Part shown: piece after piece, positions 8,408-17,953 of the stretch
Position numbering within the stretch: the first letter of the stretch is position 1
How the letters are laid out: every line of letters starts with the position of its first letter
NCBI RefSeq assembly: GCF_009856605.1
Contig: NZ_CP047242.1
Span: 618,001 to 682,000 of the forward strand
Length of the DNA: 64,000 nucleotides
From: Trichormus variabilis 0441
Lineage (GTDB): Bacteria; Cyanobacteriota; Cyanobacteriia; Cyanobacteriales; Nostocaceae
Direction of reading: 5' to 3'
Made by a program: the position numbers and the translations under genes
Notes under the pieces: model-generated
The model's input: only the letters and a program-made list of their open reading frames with translations
Told to the model about the DNA's origin: nothing
Databases searched by the model: none

Positions 8408-8474
8408 AGGGGGTAGGGGAGTAGAGGAGCAGAGGAGCAGGGGAAGCAGGGGGAGCAGGGGAAGATTAATGAGT

Positions 8475-8545
8475 AATGACAACTGACAACTGACGACTGA
8501 CAACCGACAACTGACAACCGACAACTGACAACCAACAACCGACGA
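8475..8545. repeat. STRR array between nirA and nrtA
   Basis: About ten heptamers of the type ACTGACA / ACCGACA / ACCAACA run up to roughly 20 bp before the nrtA start. The preceding 60 bp is a purine-rich GGAGCAG/GGGGAAG repeat. Both would lie within the operon mRNA. Confidence 0.85.
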
Positions 8546-8563
8546 ATTAACAACATACAAAAA

Positions 8564-9886
8564 ATGACACACGTTTCCAGAAGAAAATTTCTTTTCACCA
8601 CAGGTGCGGCGGCGGCGGCTTCTATTTTGGCTCATGGTTGCACTTCCAATGGTTCTCAATCAGCTACCACCGGAGAACAAGCACCTTCAGCAGCACCAGC
8701 CGCTAACGTCTCAGCCGCTAACGCACCCAAGGTAGAAACAACCAAAGCCAAGCTAGGATTCATCCCGCTTACTGATGCTGCACCCCTCATCATTGCTAAA
8801 GAGAAAGGCTTCTTTGCTAAATATGGCATGACCGATGTTGAAGTCATCAAGCAAAAATCTTGGCCTGTCACCCGCGATAACTTAAAAATTGGCTCATCTG
8901 GTGGTGGTATTGATGGCGCACATATCCTTAGTCCCATGCCTTACCTCATGACCATCAAAGATAAAGTGCCAATGTACATTTTGGCTAGATTAAATACTAA
9001 TGGCCAGGCTATTTCTGTAGCTGAAAAATATAAAGACCTGAACATTAATTTAGAAAGCAAAAACCTTAAAGACGTAGCCGCCAAAGCCAAAGCTGATAAG
9101 AAAGCCTGGAAAGCTGGTATTACCTTTCCTGGTGGGACACATGATTTATGGATGCGCTATTGGTTAGCGGCTGGTGGTATTAATCCTGATCAAGATGTTG
9201 TGTTGGAACCTGTTCCACCGCCACAAATGGTAGCAAACATGAAAGTTGGGACTGTCGATTCCTTCTGTGTTGGAGAACCTTGGAATGCTCAGTTAGTCAA
9301 CCAAAAATTAGGTTATTCCGCTTTAGTTACAGGCGAATTATGGAAAGATCATCCAGAAAAAGCCTTTACCATGCGGCAAGATTGGGTTGATCAAAATCCC
9401 AATGCAGCCCAGGCAATTTTGATGGCAATTTTAGAAGCACAACAATGGTGCGACAAGGCAGAAAACAAAGAAGAAATGTGTAAAATCTGCGCTGACCGTA
9501 AATACTTAAATGTTGCTGCCGCAGATATTGTAGAAAGAGCTAAAGGCAATATCGATTATGGTGATGGTCGTAAGGAAGAAAACTTTGCTTATCGGATGAA
9601 ATTCTGGGCAGATAATGCTTCCTATCCCTATAAGAGTCACGATATTTGGTTTTTAACTGAAGATATTCGCTGGGGTTATTTACCAAAAGATACTAAAGTT
9701 CAAGACATTGTTAACCAAGTTAATAAAGAAGACTTGTGGAAGAAAGCAGCGAAAGCAATTGGTGTGGCTGATGCGGAAATTCCTGCTAGCAGTTCCCGTG
9801 GGGTGGAAACTTTCTTTGATGGCGTGAAATTTGACCCAGAAAAGCCAGAAGAATACTTAAATAGTTTGAAAATCAAAAAAGTTTAA
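8564..9886 (+). CDS. nrtA: NrtA, nitrate/nitrite-binding lipoprotein of the ABC transporter
   Basis: A 440-residue periplasmic substrate-binding protein. The N-terminus carries a twin-arginine-type sequence (SRRKFLFTTGAAAAA) and a lipobox ending at Cys26 (SILAHGC), then an Ala/Ser/Pro linker. The mature domain begins at KAKLGFIPLTDAAPLI, the NrtA/SsuA-type fold, and includes YWLAAGGINPDQDV and GEPWNAQLV as family hallmarks. It binds nitrate and nitrite in the periplasm and delivers them to NrtB. The same fold recurs as the C-terminal half of NrtC, encoded about 1 kb downstream. Confidence 0.97.
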   Translation: MTHVSRRKFLFTTGAAAAASILAHGCTSNGSQSATTGEQAPSAAPAANVSAANAPKVETTKAKLGFIPLTDAAPLIIAKEKGFFAKYGMTDVEVIKQKSWPVTRDNLKIGSSGGGIDGAHILSPMPYLMTIKDKVPMYILARLNTNGQAISVAEKYKDLNINLESKNLKDVAAKAKADKKAWKAGITFPGGTHDLWMRYWLAAGGINPDQDVVLEPVPPPQMVANMKVGTVDSFCVGEPWNAQLVNQKLGYSALVTGELWKDHPEKAFTMRQDWVDQNPNAAQAILMAILEAQQWCDKAENKEEMCKICADRKYLNVAAADIVERAKGNIDYGDGRKEENFAYRMKFWADNASYPYKSHDIWFLTEDIRWGYLPKDTKVQDIVNQVNKEDLWKKAAKAIGVADAEIPASSSRGVETFFDGVKFDPEKPEEYLNSLKIKKV

Positions 9887-9921
9887 TTAGGCTGTAAATT
9901 TTGAATTTGGAGTAAGGCGAA

Positions 9922-10761
9922 GTGACAGCTATTTTAGGGAATCGCGCTAGGGTAAGGAAATCTCAAAAAGCCATCAATAATTTCTTGTGGAAAAAAGTTG
10001 TACCACCATTAGTAGCATTAGGAATTTTTCTGGTAATTTGGCAACTGCTTTGTTTGAATCCTAACTTTAAATTACCAGGGCCTATAGAAACCTTTTCGGA
10101 AACTTGGGACCCTTTTATTATCAATCCATTTTTTGATAACGGTGAAAGCGATAAAGGCTTAGGCTGGCAAATTCTGAGTAGTTTGGGAAGGGTTGGTTTA
10201 GGTTTTTCTTTGGCGGCGATCGCCGGAATTATATTAGGCATTTTAATCGGTGTAAATCCCTTAGTTTACAATGCTGTAGATCCTATATTTCAAGTGTTGC
10301 GAACTGTACCGCCCCTAGCATGGCTACCCATTTCACTGGCAGCATTTCAACAGGCGAATCCCTCAGCAATTTTCGTTATTTTCATCACCTCAATTTGGCC
10401 GATTTTGATTAACACTACAGTCGGTGTACAACAAATTCCCCAGGATTATATCAATGTAGCGAAAGTGTTACGGCTGAAGGGGGTAAAGTACTTTTTTAAG
10501 ATAGTGTTTCCTGCGACGGTTCCATATATCTTTACAGGATTAAGGATTGGTATCGGTTTATCTTGGTTAGCAATTGTGGCGGCGGAAATGTTAGTTGGTG
10601 GTGTGGGGATTGGTTCGTTTATTTGGGATGCCTATAACACAACTACTGAAACTAATTTGAGTGAGATTATTTTGGCATTAATTTATGTTGGGTTGGTGGG
10701 GTTGTTGTTAGATAGATTGGTCGGTTTTGTTGCTAGTAAAGTTGTGGCGGAGCAGAAGTAG
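9922..10761 (+). CDS. nrtB: NrtB, nitrate/nitrite ABC transporter permease
   Basis: A 279-residue inner-membrane permease of the BPD-transport type, with about six hydrophobic segments. The EAA-type cytoplasmic loop is visible as VAKVLRLKGVKYFFKIVFPA. It starts at GTG 9922 (GTGACAGCTATT), preceded by AGTAAGG, a reasonable Shine-Dalgarno. It follows nrtA by 35 bp, so it is cotranscribed. The dimeric channel would pair with the NrtC and NrtD ATPases. Confidence 0.96.
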   Translation: MTAILGNRARVRKSQKAINNFLWKKVVPPLVALGIFLVIWQLLCLNPNFKLPGPIETFSETWDPFIINPFFDNGESDKGLGWQILSSLGRVGLGFSLAAIAGIILGILIGVNPLVYNAVDPIFQVLRTVPPLAWLPISLAAFQQANPSAIFVIFITSIWPILINTTVGVQQIPQDYINVAKVLRLKGVKYFFKIVFPATVPYIFTGLRIGIGLSWLAIVAAEMLVGGVGIGSFIWDAYNTTTETNLSEIILALIYVGLVGLLLDRLVGFVASKVVAEQK

Positions 10762-10942
10762 TTAATTAAGATTTAAACGCGGAGGGGCGCGGAGGTTGGC
10801 GCTGAGGTGCGCGGAGAGGTGGGAGAGGGAAGAGAGGGAAGGAATTAGTTAAGGACTAATGACCTCTTTAACTTTGAATTTTGTTGGCGCAAGCCTTGCC
10901 GAAGGCTATTTTGAATTTTGAATTCCCCAAAGGGGTTGAGTA

Positions 10943-12916
10943 ATGCCTACTTTTGTTGAAGTTGATCACGTTGATCGGATATTTGATTTACCTAATGGTG
11001 GTAGATATATTGCACTGAAAAATATTGAGTTGAAAATTAAGCAGGGGGAGTTTGTTTCTTTAATTGGACATTCTGGTTGTGGTAAGTCTACTTTGCTCAA
11101 TATTATTGCTGGGTTGGATCGAGCTAGTATTGGCGGTGTGACTTTGGAAGGGCGGGAAATTCGAGAACCTAGTCCAGATAGGATGGTGGTTTTTCAAAAT
11201 TATTCGCTGCTTCCTTGGTTAACTGTGCGGGAAAATGTTGCTTTGGCCGTGGATGAGGTTTATCAAGGTAAGTCTAAGGGTGAGCGTCGGGCAATTGTTG
11301 AAGAACATATTGATATGGTGGGGTTGCGTCTAGCGGCGAATAAACGTCCTCGTGAGTTATCGGGGGGGATGAAACAACGGGTGGCGATCGCCCGCGCTTT
11401 AGCTACTCGTCCCAAGTTGTTGCTGTTAGACGAACCTTTTGGGGCTTTGGATGCTTTGACAAGGGGGAGTTTGCAAGAACAGTTGATGAAAATCTGCAAT
11501 GAACATCAAATTACTTGTGTGATGGTGACACATGATGTGGATGAGGCGCTGTTGTTGAGCGATCGCGTGGTGATGCTTACCAACGGCCCAGAAGCTCACA
11601 TCGGGCAGATTCTCGAAGTCCCTATCCCCCGTCCCCGTCAACGTTTGGAGGTTGTCAAACATCCCAGCTATTACAATCTGCGGAATGAGATAATTTACTT
11701 CCTCAACCAACAAAAGCTAGCTAAGAAACGTCAAACACAGCAGGCTTCTGCACCACTGGGGACAGCCAAAGCCGTCATCGAAATCGGCTTTATGCCTTTG
11801 ACTGACTCTGCACCTTTAATTGTTGCCAAAGAAAAAGGCTTCTTTGCCAAGTATGGCTTAGATAATGTTATCCTCAACCGGGCAAACAACTGGCAGGCGA
11901 TCGCTACTGGTGTGGTAACGGGCAAATTAGATGCAGCCCAAATGGTTGCAGGAATGCCGATTGCGTTAACTTTAGGTGCTGGGAGTCAAACACCAACTCC
12001 TGTCATCAACGCCTTAAATCTTTCTCGCAACGCTAACGCCATCACCTTCAGCAAAAGACTATACAGCCAAGGCGTGAGAAGCCTAGCTGACTTAAAAGCA
12101 GTAATTGATAGTTCCCCAGACAAAATCCTCACCTTAGGGGTAGTTCATTCCGCCTCCATGCAAAACCTAATTCTGCGTTACTGGTTAGCAGCCGGCGGTA
12201 TAGATCCCGATAGAGATGTTAGCTTGACAGTCATTCCCCCAACCCAAATGGTGTCTCAACTCAAAGCCGGCAACATTGACGGTTACTGTGCAGGAGAACC
12301 TTGGAACTACCAAGCAGTCCACGATGATTTAGGCTTCGTTGCAGCTACAGCTTTAGAAATCTGGTCAGGACAGCCGAAAAAAGTCTTGGGAGTGCGGGAA
12401 GATTGGGCGCAAAAATATCCAGAAACTTATCTTAACCTCGTCAAAGCACTAATAGAAGCCTGCAAATATTGTGACGACCTCCGCAACCGTGAAGAAATCC
12501 TCGAAATACTCTGTCGTCCCGAATATTTAGATGTGAATCCCGCCTACGTCCGCCCTGGCTTCATCGACCCCTACGATCGCGGGGACGGTACACCACCCCA
12601 ACAACTCACAGCCTACAACCAGTTTTACCTCAACAAAACCAACTATCCCAACCGCACCGAAATCTTGTGGATGATCACACAAATGGCACGTTGGGGCTTA
12701 ACACCATTCCCCAAAAACTGGGTAGAAATCACCGAAAGAGTTTGCCGCACAGACATATTTGGTGCAGCAGCCCGCGACCTCGGCTTACTAGATATCGGCG
12801 AAGACGACCCCATTCACCTATTCGACGGTAAACTATTTAACCCATCAGAACCAATCGAATACCTCAAAAGCTTAGAAATTAGACGACAAATACGTATTGA
12901 AGAAGTGTTTATTTAG
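10943..12916 (+). CDS. nrtC: NrtC, ABC ATPase fused to an NrtA-like solute-binding domain
   Basis: A 657-residue two-domain protein. Residues 1-260 form an ABC ATPase with Walker A (GHSGCGKST), signature (LSGGMKQRVAIARA) and Walker B (LLLLDEP). After a short linker, residues 280-657 repeat the NrtA fold (IGFMPLTDSAPLIVAKEKGF, YWLAAGGIDPDRDV and GEPWNYQAVHDDLG). This fusion is a known feature of cyanobacterial nitrate transporters; the C-terminal domain is regulatory and is needed for ammonium-promoted inhibition of uptake. The ATG at 10943 follows AAAGGGGTTGAGTA. About 180 bp separate it from nrtB, filled by GC-rich repeats and TTTGAATTTTG tails. Confidence 0.97.
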   Translation: MPTFVEVDHVDRIFDLPNGGRYIALKNIELKIKQGEFVSLIGHSGCGKSTLLNIIAGLDRASIGGVTLEGREIREPSPDRMVVFQNYSLLPWLTVRENVALAVDEVYQGKSKGERRAIVEEHIDMVGLRLAANKRPRELSGGMKQRVAIARALATRPKLLLLDEPFGALDALTRGSLQEQLMKICNEHQITCVMVTHDVDEALLLSDRVVMLTNGPEAHIGQILEVPIPRPRQRLEVVKHPSYYNLRNEIIYFLNQQKLAKKRQTQQASAPLGTAKAVIEIGFMPLTDSAPLIVAKEKGFFAKYGLDNVILNRANNWQAIATGVVTGKLDAAQMVAGMPIALTLGAGSQTPTPVINALNLSRNANAITFSKRLYSQGVRSLADLKAVIDSSPDKILTLGVVHSASMQNLILRYWLAAGGIDPDRDVSLTVIPPTQMVSQLKAGNIDGYCAGEPWNYQAVHDDLGFVAATALEIWSGQPKKVLGVREDWAQKYPETYLNLVKALIEACKYCDDLRNREEILEILCRPEYLDVNPAYVRPGFIDPYDRGDGTPPQQLTAYNQFYLNKTNYPNRTEILWMITQMARWGLTPFPKNWVEITERVCRTDIFGAAARDLGLLDIGEDDPIHLFDGKLFNPSEPIEYLKSLEIRRQIRIEEVFI

Positions 12917-12969
12917 TCATTAGTCATTAGTCATTAGTCATTAGTCATTGGTCATTAGTCAACAGTCAT
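12914..12969. repeat. STRR array between nrtC and nrtD
   Basis: Seven or more near-perfect GTCATTA heptamers begin at the nrtC stop codon, followed by a C-rich TCTCCCCTCTCCCTCCGCG stretch. They lie within the nrt transcript. Confidence 0.88.
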
Positions 12970-13042
12970 CTCTCCCCTCTCCCTCCGCGTCTCTGCGCCT
13001 CTGCGTGAGCCAATCATAAATCCAATCACCACCGAAAATAAT

Positions 13043-13876
13043 ATGCAAATAATCAATAGAAATAATCAAACCAACCCAAAACCCCAAAAAACAGATAACT
13101 TCCTAGTAGTTGAAGGCGTAAGCAAAATTTACCCCACCCCCGAAGGCCCCTACACCGTCCTCGATGGAATTGACCTAAAAGTCCGTGAAGGCGAATTTGT
13201 CTGCCTAATCGGTCATTCCGGCTGCGGTAAATCAACCCTACTCAACATGATTTCCGGCTTCAACACCCCCAGCGAAGGCGTAGTTCTCCTACAAGACAAA
13301 CCCATCACCGAACCAGGCCCCGACCGGATGATGGTCTTTCAAAATTATTGCTTACTCCCTTGGTTGAGTGTTTTTGAAAACGTTTACCTAGCCGTAGATG
13401 CAGTATTTCCCCACAAACCCCAAGCCGAAAAACGCGCCATCGTCAGAGAACATTTAGCAATGGTGGGGCTGACAGAAGCCGCAGAGAAGAAGCCTAGCCA
13501 AATTTCCGGCGGGATGAAACAACGAGTGGCGATCGCTCGCGCTTTATCCATCCGCCCCCAAGTATTGATTCTCGATGAACCTTTCGGCGCATTAGACGCA
13601 ATCACCAAAGAAGAATTACAAGAAGAACTACTACAAATTTGGAGTGATCATCAAGTCACCGTCCTGATGATTACCCATGACATTGATGAAGCTTTATTCC
13701 TAGCTGACAGAGTTGTGATGATGACCAACGGCCCAGCAGCCCAAATCGGCGAAATCCTCGATATTCCCTTCGATCGCCCCCGCAACCGTCGCCGCATCAT
13801 GGAAGACCCCGAATATTACAACCTCAGAAATTACGCCCTAGATTTCTTATATAACCGCTTTGCTCATGAGGAGTAG
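13043..13876 (+). CDS. nrtD: NrtD, nitrate/nitrite ABC transporter ATPase
   Basis: A 277-residue ABC ATPase, the single-domain partner of NrtC. It shows Walker A (GHSGCGKSTLLN), Q-loop (VFQNYCLLPWLSV), signature (ISGGMKQRVAIARALS) and Walker B (VLILDEPFGALD). It powers nitrate/nitrite import at the cytoplasmic face of NrtB. Sequence and length match the family, and there is no C-terminal solute-binding extension. The start is ATG 13043; its first 20 codons are Asn-rich and poorly conserved in type. Confidence 0.97.
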   Translation: MQIINRNNQTNPKPQKTDNFLVVEGVSKIYPTPEGPYTVLDGIDLKVREGEFVCLIGHSGCGKSTLLNMISGFNTPSEGVVLLQDKPITEPGPDRMMVFQNYCLLPWLSVFENVYLAVDAVFPHKPQAEKRAIVREHLAMVGLTEAAEKKPSQISGGMKQRVAIARALSIRPQVLILDEPFGALDAITKEELQEELLQIWSDHQVTVLMITHDIDEALFLADRVVMMTNGPAAQIGEILDIPFDRPRNRRRIMEDPEYYNLRNYALDFLYNRFAHEE

Positions 13877-13954
13877 TCATTAGTCATTAGTCATTAGTCA
13901 TTGGTCATTGGTCATTGGTCATTAGTCATTGGTCATTAGTCCATAGTCCATAGT
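13873..13954. repeat. STRR array between nrtD and narB
   Basis: About ten heptamers of GTCATTA/GTCATTG followed by GTCCATA units start at the nrtD stop. A pyrimidine-rich CTCCTGCTCCTC tract (13960-14020) and a TTTGAATTT tract (14031-14056) fill the rest of the gap to narB. Confidence 0.88.
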
Positions 13955-14070
13955 TATTCTTCTCTGCTTCTCCTGCTCCTCCTGCTCCTCTGCTTCCCCT
14001 GCTCCCTGCTCACTACCCCACTCTTTTTTTGAATTTTGAATTTTGAATTTTGAATTCGGAGCGCAGCGAC

Positions 14071-16254
14071 GTGACTGAATCTACCAAAACCCTATGTCCT
14101 TATTGTGGTGTCGGCTGTGGACTAGAAGTAACACCACCAGCCCAACTCAACAAAGCCACAAATCGAGATAGCCAAGGAAATCCAATTTGGCGGGTGCGGG
14201 GTGATAAAGCCCATCCATCTAGCCAGGGGATGGTTTGTGTCAAAGGGGCGACGATCGCTGAGTCTTTGGATAAAAATAGATTACATTACCCAATGGTGCG
14301 GGACTCACTAGATCAAGAGTTCCGCCGTGTGAGTTGGGATGAAGCTTTTGACCTCATCACCAAGCGTATTCAAACTGTGCGCCTTACTCAAGGGGCGGAA
14401 GCTATATGTATGTATGGTTCCGGTCAATTTCAAACTGAGGATTATTACATAGCCCAAAAACTGATGAAAGGTTGTTTGGGTAGCAATAATTTTGATGCTA
14501 ACTCCCGCTTATGTATGTCCAGTGCTGTCTCTGGGTATATTCAAAGTTTTGGGGCTGATGGGCCTCCCTGTTGCTATGAAGATTTGGAGTTAACTGACTG
14601 TGCATTTTTAATTGGGACAAACACCGCCGAATGTCACCCCATTGTTTTTAACAGACTGGAGAAGTACCACAGAAAAAACCATCAGGTAAAGATGGTTGTG
14701 GTTGATCCTCGACGCACACCTACCGCCGAAGCAGCTGATTTACATTTGGCGATTAAACCGGGTACAGATATCGACTTGTTAAATGGTATCGCCCATTTAT
14801 TGATGCGTTGGAACATGATTGATGTCGGTTTCATCGATGACTGTACCAGCAACTTTTCGGCTTACGCTGAGGTAATTCGCCACTATTCGCCGGAGGTAGT
14901 AGCTCGTCAATGTGGTATCACCGTTGAGGATTTAGAAATAGCCGCCCGTTATTGGGGTGAATCGCAGCGTGTGTTGTCTTTGTGGTCGATGGGTGTGAAT
15001 CAATCGAGTGAAGGTACAGCCAAAGTTAGAACGATTATCAACCTACATTTAATGACCGGACAAGTCGGAAAACCAGGGATGGGGCCTTTTTCTCTCACTG
15101 GTCAACCGAATGCAATGGGAGGACGGGAAGCAGGTGGTTTAGCTCATTTATTACCGGGTTATCGATTGGTGAAAAATCCCCAACACCGGGCGGAAGTGGA
15201 AGGATTTTGGGGATTCCCATCAGGACAAATTTCACCCCATCCCGGTTTAACTGCGTGGGATATGATCACTGGCTTGGAAGACGGTAATGTGGGTTTACTG
15301 TGGATTGCAGCTACTAACCCAGCTGTAAGTATGCCAGATTTGGAACGGACGAAAAAGGCATTATTGCGATCGCCTTTCACAATCTACCAAGATGCTTACC
15401 ACCCTACAGAAACTACAGCTTACGCTCATGTTCTGTTACCAGCAGCCCAATGGGGTGAAAAAACTGGGGTCATGACCAACTCAGAACGCCGAGTCACACT
15501 ATGTCAAGCCTTCCGCCAACCACCACGAGAAGCCAAGCCAGATTGGGAAATTTTCGCGGAAGTGGGACGGCGATTAGGTTTTGAGGACAAGTTCGCTTTT
15601 GGAAACTCAGATCAAGTCTACGCCGAGTTTGCCCAACTGACCAAGGGTCGCCCTTGTGATATGTCTGGTATTAGCCATCAAAAATTACAAGCCCAAGGCC
15701 CCACCCAATGGCCATATCCAGAAATGGGGAATGGGGATAAGAATAAAAGACTCTACACTGACTTACGCTTTCATACCCCTGATGGTCGCGCACGTTTTGG
15801 GGCTTATTATTCTCAAGGACTAGCAGAACCACCAGACCCGGCTTATCCTTTTGTGTTGACTACTGGACGATTATACGGACATTGGCACACCCAAACCCGT
15901 ACAGGTCGGATAGAAAAAATCCGCGCCATGCACCCCGAACCATTTATCGAAATTCATCCTCGTGATGCGGCGAAGTTAGGCATTATAGATCATCAGGTGG
16001 TAGAAGTGCGATCGCGTCGAGGTAGTGCTAAGTTTCCCGCCAAGGTGACAAAAGCTATTTCCCCAGGTACAGTTTTCGTCCCTATGCACTGGGGTACACT
16101 CTGGGCAGAGGATGCGGAAGCTAATGCACTCACCCATTCAGAATCTTGCCCCGATTCATTACAACCAGAGTTAAAAGCCTGTGCAGTCCAATTAATCCCA
16201 ATTTCTGTAGAAATTACAGCCGAAAATTATCAACTCCAGTCATCTCAGTGGTAA
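14071..16254 (+). CDS. narB: NarB, ferredoxin-dependent assimilatory nitrate reductase
   Basis: A molybdenum bis-MGD enzyme of about 727 residues that reduces nitrate to nitrite with ferredoxin. The N-terminal [4Fe-4S] site is CPYCGVGC plus a fourth Cys in GMVCVKG. The Mo-bis-MGD domains follow, with [10 protein letters not shown] carrying the probable Mo-ligand Cys, [12 protein letters not shown], and a C-terminal molydopterin-dinucleotide domain ([18 protein letters not shown]). I place the start at GTG 14071, preceded by GGAG at 14057-14060. The upstream in-frame TTG at 14050 lies inside the TTTGAATTT repeat and is unlikely. It is the last structural gene of the operon. Maturation probably needs NarM, encoded at 17045. 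Confidence 0.96.
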   Translation: MTESTKTLCPYCGVGCGLEVTPPAQLNKATNRDSQGNPIWRVRGDKAHPSSQGMVCVKGATIAESLDKNRLHYPMVRDSLDQEFRRVSWDEAFDLITKRIQTVRLTQGAEAICMYGSGQFQTEDYYIAQKLMKGCLGSNNFDANSRLCMSSAVSGYIQSFGADGPPCCYEDLELTDCAFLIGTNTAECHPIVFNRLEKYHRKNHQVKMVVVDPRRTPTAEAADLHLAIKPGTDIDLLNGIAHLLMRWNMIDVGFIDDCTSNFSAYAEVIRHYSPEVVARQCGITVEDLEIAARYWGESQRVLSLWSMGVNQSSEGTAKVRTIINLHLMTGQVGKPGMGPFSLTGQPNAMGGREAGGLAHLLPGYRLVKNPQHRAEVEGFWGFPSGQISPHPGLTAWDMITGLEDGNVGLLWIAATNPAVSMPDLERTKKALLRSPFTIYQDAYHPTETTAYAHVLLPAAQWGEKTGVMTNSERRVTLCQAFRQPPREAKPDWEIFAEVGRRLGFEDKFAFGNSDQVYAEFAQLTKGRPCDMSGISHQKLQAQGPTQWPYPEMGNGDKNKRLYTDLRFHTPDGRARFGAYYSQGLAEPPDPAYPFVLTTGRLYGHWHTQTRTGRIEKIRAMHPEPFIEIHPRDAAKLGIIDHQVVEVRSRRGSAKFPAKVTKAISPGTVFVPMHWGTLWAEDAEANALTHSESCPDSLQPELKACAVQLIPISVEITAENYQLQSSQW

Positions 16255-16289
16255 GCTTCTAGGTATCGATAATCAATAATAGAATAAAA

Positions 16290-16330
16290 CCAATAGTTAC
16301 CATTAGTATTTAATATGTAATAACTATTGG
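16290..16330. other. Inverted repeat 3' of narB
   Basis: CCAATAGTTA (16290-16299) and its exact complement TAACTATTGG (16321-16330) flank a 21-nt AT-rich loop. No T-run follows. It could attenuate the operon before the downstream membrane-protein gene, but the function is not evident. Confidence 0.45.
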
Positions 16331-16496
16331 GATATCAGCTTTATTTGATTACTGTTACTGAATAGTAAGAGTTATAGAAAAGTCAATTTTTCTCTTTTTC
16401 TTATTTTTTATAAGAGAGAACTTTTAATCCTCTAGATTAATCTACGGGATTTTTATTTTGACTGAATCAAGGCTTACCAAAACTGGGGTGTAGGTG

Positions 16497-16955
16497 ATGA
16501 AGAGATTAATTAAAAGAATTGTGGGAATTGCTAGCGATGAGAACTTCATGCACATTATTGAAAATGTAGAAGTGCTTGTTTCTAAAGTTCTATCTCTTTT
16601 TATGGTATTAGTAATTTTGGTGGCGATCGGTGATTTAGGAATCTTTATTGTTAAAGAAGTTTTTACTGTCCCATATGGCAAAATTAACACTACCCTATTC
16701 AAGGTTTTTGGTCTATTCCTAAATATTCTCATTGCTTTAGAAATTTTAGAAAATATCACCGCTTATCTCAAAAGACATGTTTTTCAGGTTGAATTAGTAA
16801 TTGTTACCTCTTTAATTGCCGTTGCCAGGAAAATCATTATTCTTGATTTAGAAAAGGTCAATGGTATTGATATTATTGGTTTAGGTGTTGCCGTACTAGC
16901 ACTTTCAATTAGCTATCTAATTATTCGTTCCAGTAATTATGGAAATAGAAATTAA
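16497..16955 (+). CDS. PsiE-like small membrane protein
   Basis: About 152 residues with four hydrophobic segments (around 30-50, 65-85, 95-115 and 125-145) and a basic N-terminus (MKRLIKRIVG). The pattern, including VEVLVSKVLSLFMVLVILVA and LFLNILIALEILENITAYL, fits the PsiE family of phosphate-starvation-inducible membrane proteins, whose function is unknown. GTG at 16494 and ATG at 16497 are adjacent; I prefer the ATG. The equivalent small gene in PCC 7120 (alr0613) can be cotranscribed with the nirA operon. It lies between narB and narM, 240 bp after narB. A link to nitrate metabolism is by position only. Confidence 0.8.
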   Translation: MKRLIKRIVGIASDENFMHIIENVEVLVSKVLSLFMVLVILVAIGDLGIFIVKEVFTVPYGKINTTLFKVFGLFLNILIALEILENITAYLKRHVFQVELVIVTSLIAVARKIIILDLEKVNGIDIIGLGVAVLALSISYLIIRSSNYGNRN

Positions 16956-17044
16956 ATATTTAATTGTATTATTATGCTGATATAATTATAGTCTGACAAG
17001 ATTGATAGATTTTGGTGTTGAAATTATAGTTTCAATCGCTAATT

Positions 17045-17497
17045 ATGGCAGACTTCTTTAAATTTGAAGCAGACTTTGTTGATTCTCTACGTTGCATACC
17101 CATGCAGGTGCGCTACAAACTTGATACCTGCGGCATTAAACTTAAATTATCTGATTGGAACCAAATGACTCAAGCCGAAAGAGAAGCTTTAGTCGAACTA
17201 CCATGCACTACAACCGCAGAAATTCAATATTATCAAGAATATATCCAGCAGCTGATTGTAAATCGAACTGGCACACTACCCACAACGCTACCGATTGAGT
17301 CTGAACCTGCATGGCTAGACTCTAAGGCCATACCAATTAGTATTCAGGATAAAGCTCAAGAAACAGGCGTGATTGTAACTTTATCACAGTGGGAGAATTT
17401 AAGCCCATTACAGCGTTTTGCCTTGATTAAACTCAGCCGTTCAGGACATGAAAACAAAAATTTCCCCAAGGCGATCGCAGAGTTTAATATAGTTTAA
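17045..17497 (+). CDS. narM: NarM, nitrate reductase maturation protein
   Basis: A 150-residue soluble protein of the nitrate-reductase-associated family. The N-terminal motif FEADFVDSLRCIPMQVRYKL and the duplicated helical segments (IKLKLSDWNQMTQAEREALV and VIVTLSQWENLSPLQRFALI) are characteristic. In Anabaena the orthologue (alr0614) is required for nitrate reductase activity and interacts with NarB. It is preceded by 89 bp of AT-rich DNA that may hold its own promoter. It is the end of the nitrate island; stem-loops at 17686-17706 and 17887-17925 follow. Confidence 0.92.
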   Translation: MADFFKFEADFVDSLRCIPMQVRYKLDTCGIKLKLSDWNQMTQAEREALVELPCTTTAEIQYYQEYIQQLIVNRTGTLPTTLPIESEPAWLDSKAIPISIQDKAQETGVIVTLSQWENLSPLQRFALIKLSRSGHENKNFPKAIAEFNIV

Positions 17498-17953
17498 TTA
17501 GTTACTGGTAGGCTAACGCACATCTACATGACATAACGGCTGTTAGCTGTTGATTTTGCTGTATAAAAGATTACGAATTAAGTTGCTGTTACGGAGCATA
17601 TTTGAATAACATTTAGTTGAGTTGATGATTACTTAAATACTGAGCATTTGCGACTAAAGAAATAATCAGCAACGCCGAAAAATAAAACCCCGTTTATTCA
17701 ACGGGGTAATATCTGCGGCAATTTTGTAGTGCTGCCACTGTATGAAATTTTTAAAGCACAGCAATTATCTTCATTCAAATAAGATTTTATCTCATATATC
17801 AAGGTATCTTTTATATCTTTATAAATATATAAATATCTATCAAGCGGCTGAGTTCTATCAAGCGGCTGAGTTTTTGAGATTGGACAAAGGGGAAAAGATA
17901 CTTACAACATCTTTTCCCCTTGCTTTTACCTTAGTTTACTTTTGGCGATCGCA
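17498..17953. other. Intergenic region after narM with two stem-loops and a tandem duplication
   Basis: No convincing gene. A stem ACCCCGTT/AACGGGGT (about 17685-17706) follows narM by about 190 bp. Near 17837-17873 there is an exact tandem duplication of an 18-nt unit (TATCAAGCGGCTGAGTTC). A 71-codon frame across this stretch ends just inside the next gene and is probably fortuitous. Confidence 0.6.
17887..17931. terminator. Hairpin between convergent narM and the DUF892 gene
   Basis: AAGGGGAAAAGAT and its complement ATCTTTTCCCCTT flank a 9-nt loop, with GCTTTTACCTT after it. The 13-bp stem lies between convergent genes and could terminate both directions, although the T-run is interrupted. 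Confidence 0.6.

Noticed and set aside
12914-13954. Tandem repeats considered as a CRISPR array
   Set aside because: The units are contiguous 7-bp STRRs without spacers, and no cas gene is nearby.
14050-14070. TTG start of narB giving seven extra residues
   Set aside because: The codons lie in a TTTGAATTT repeat tract; the GTG at 14071 has a Shine-Dalgarno and gives a normal NarB length.
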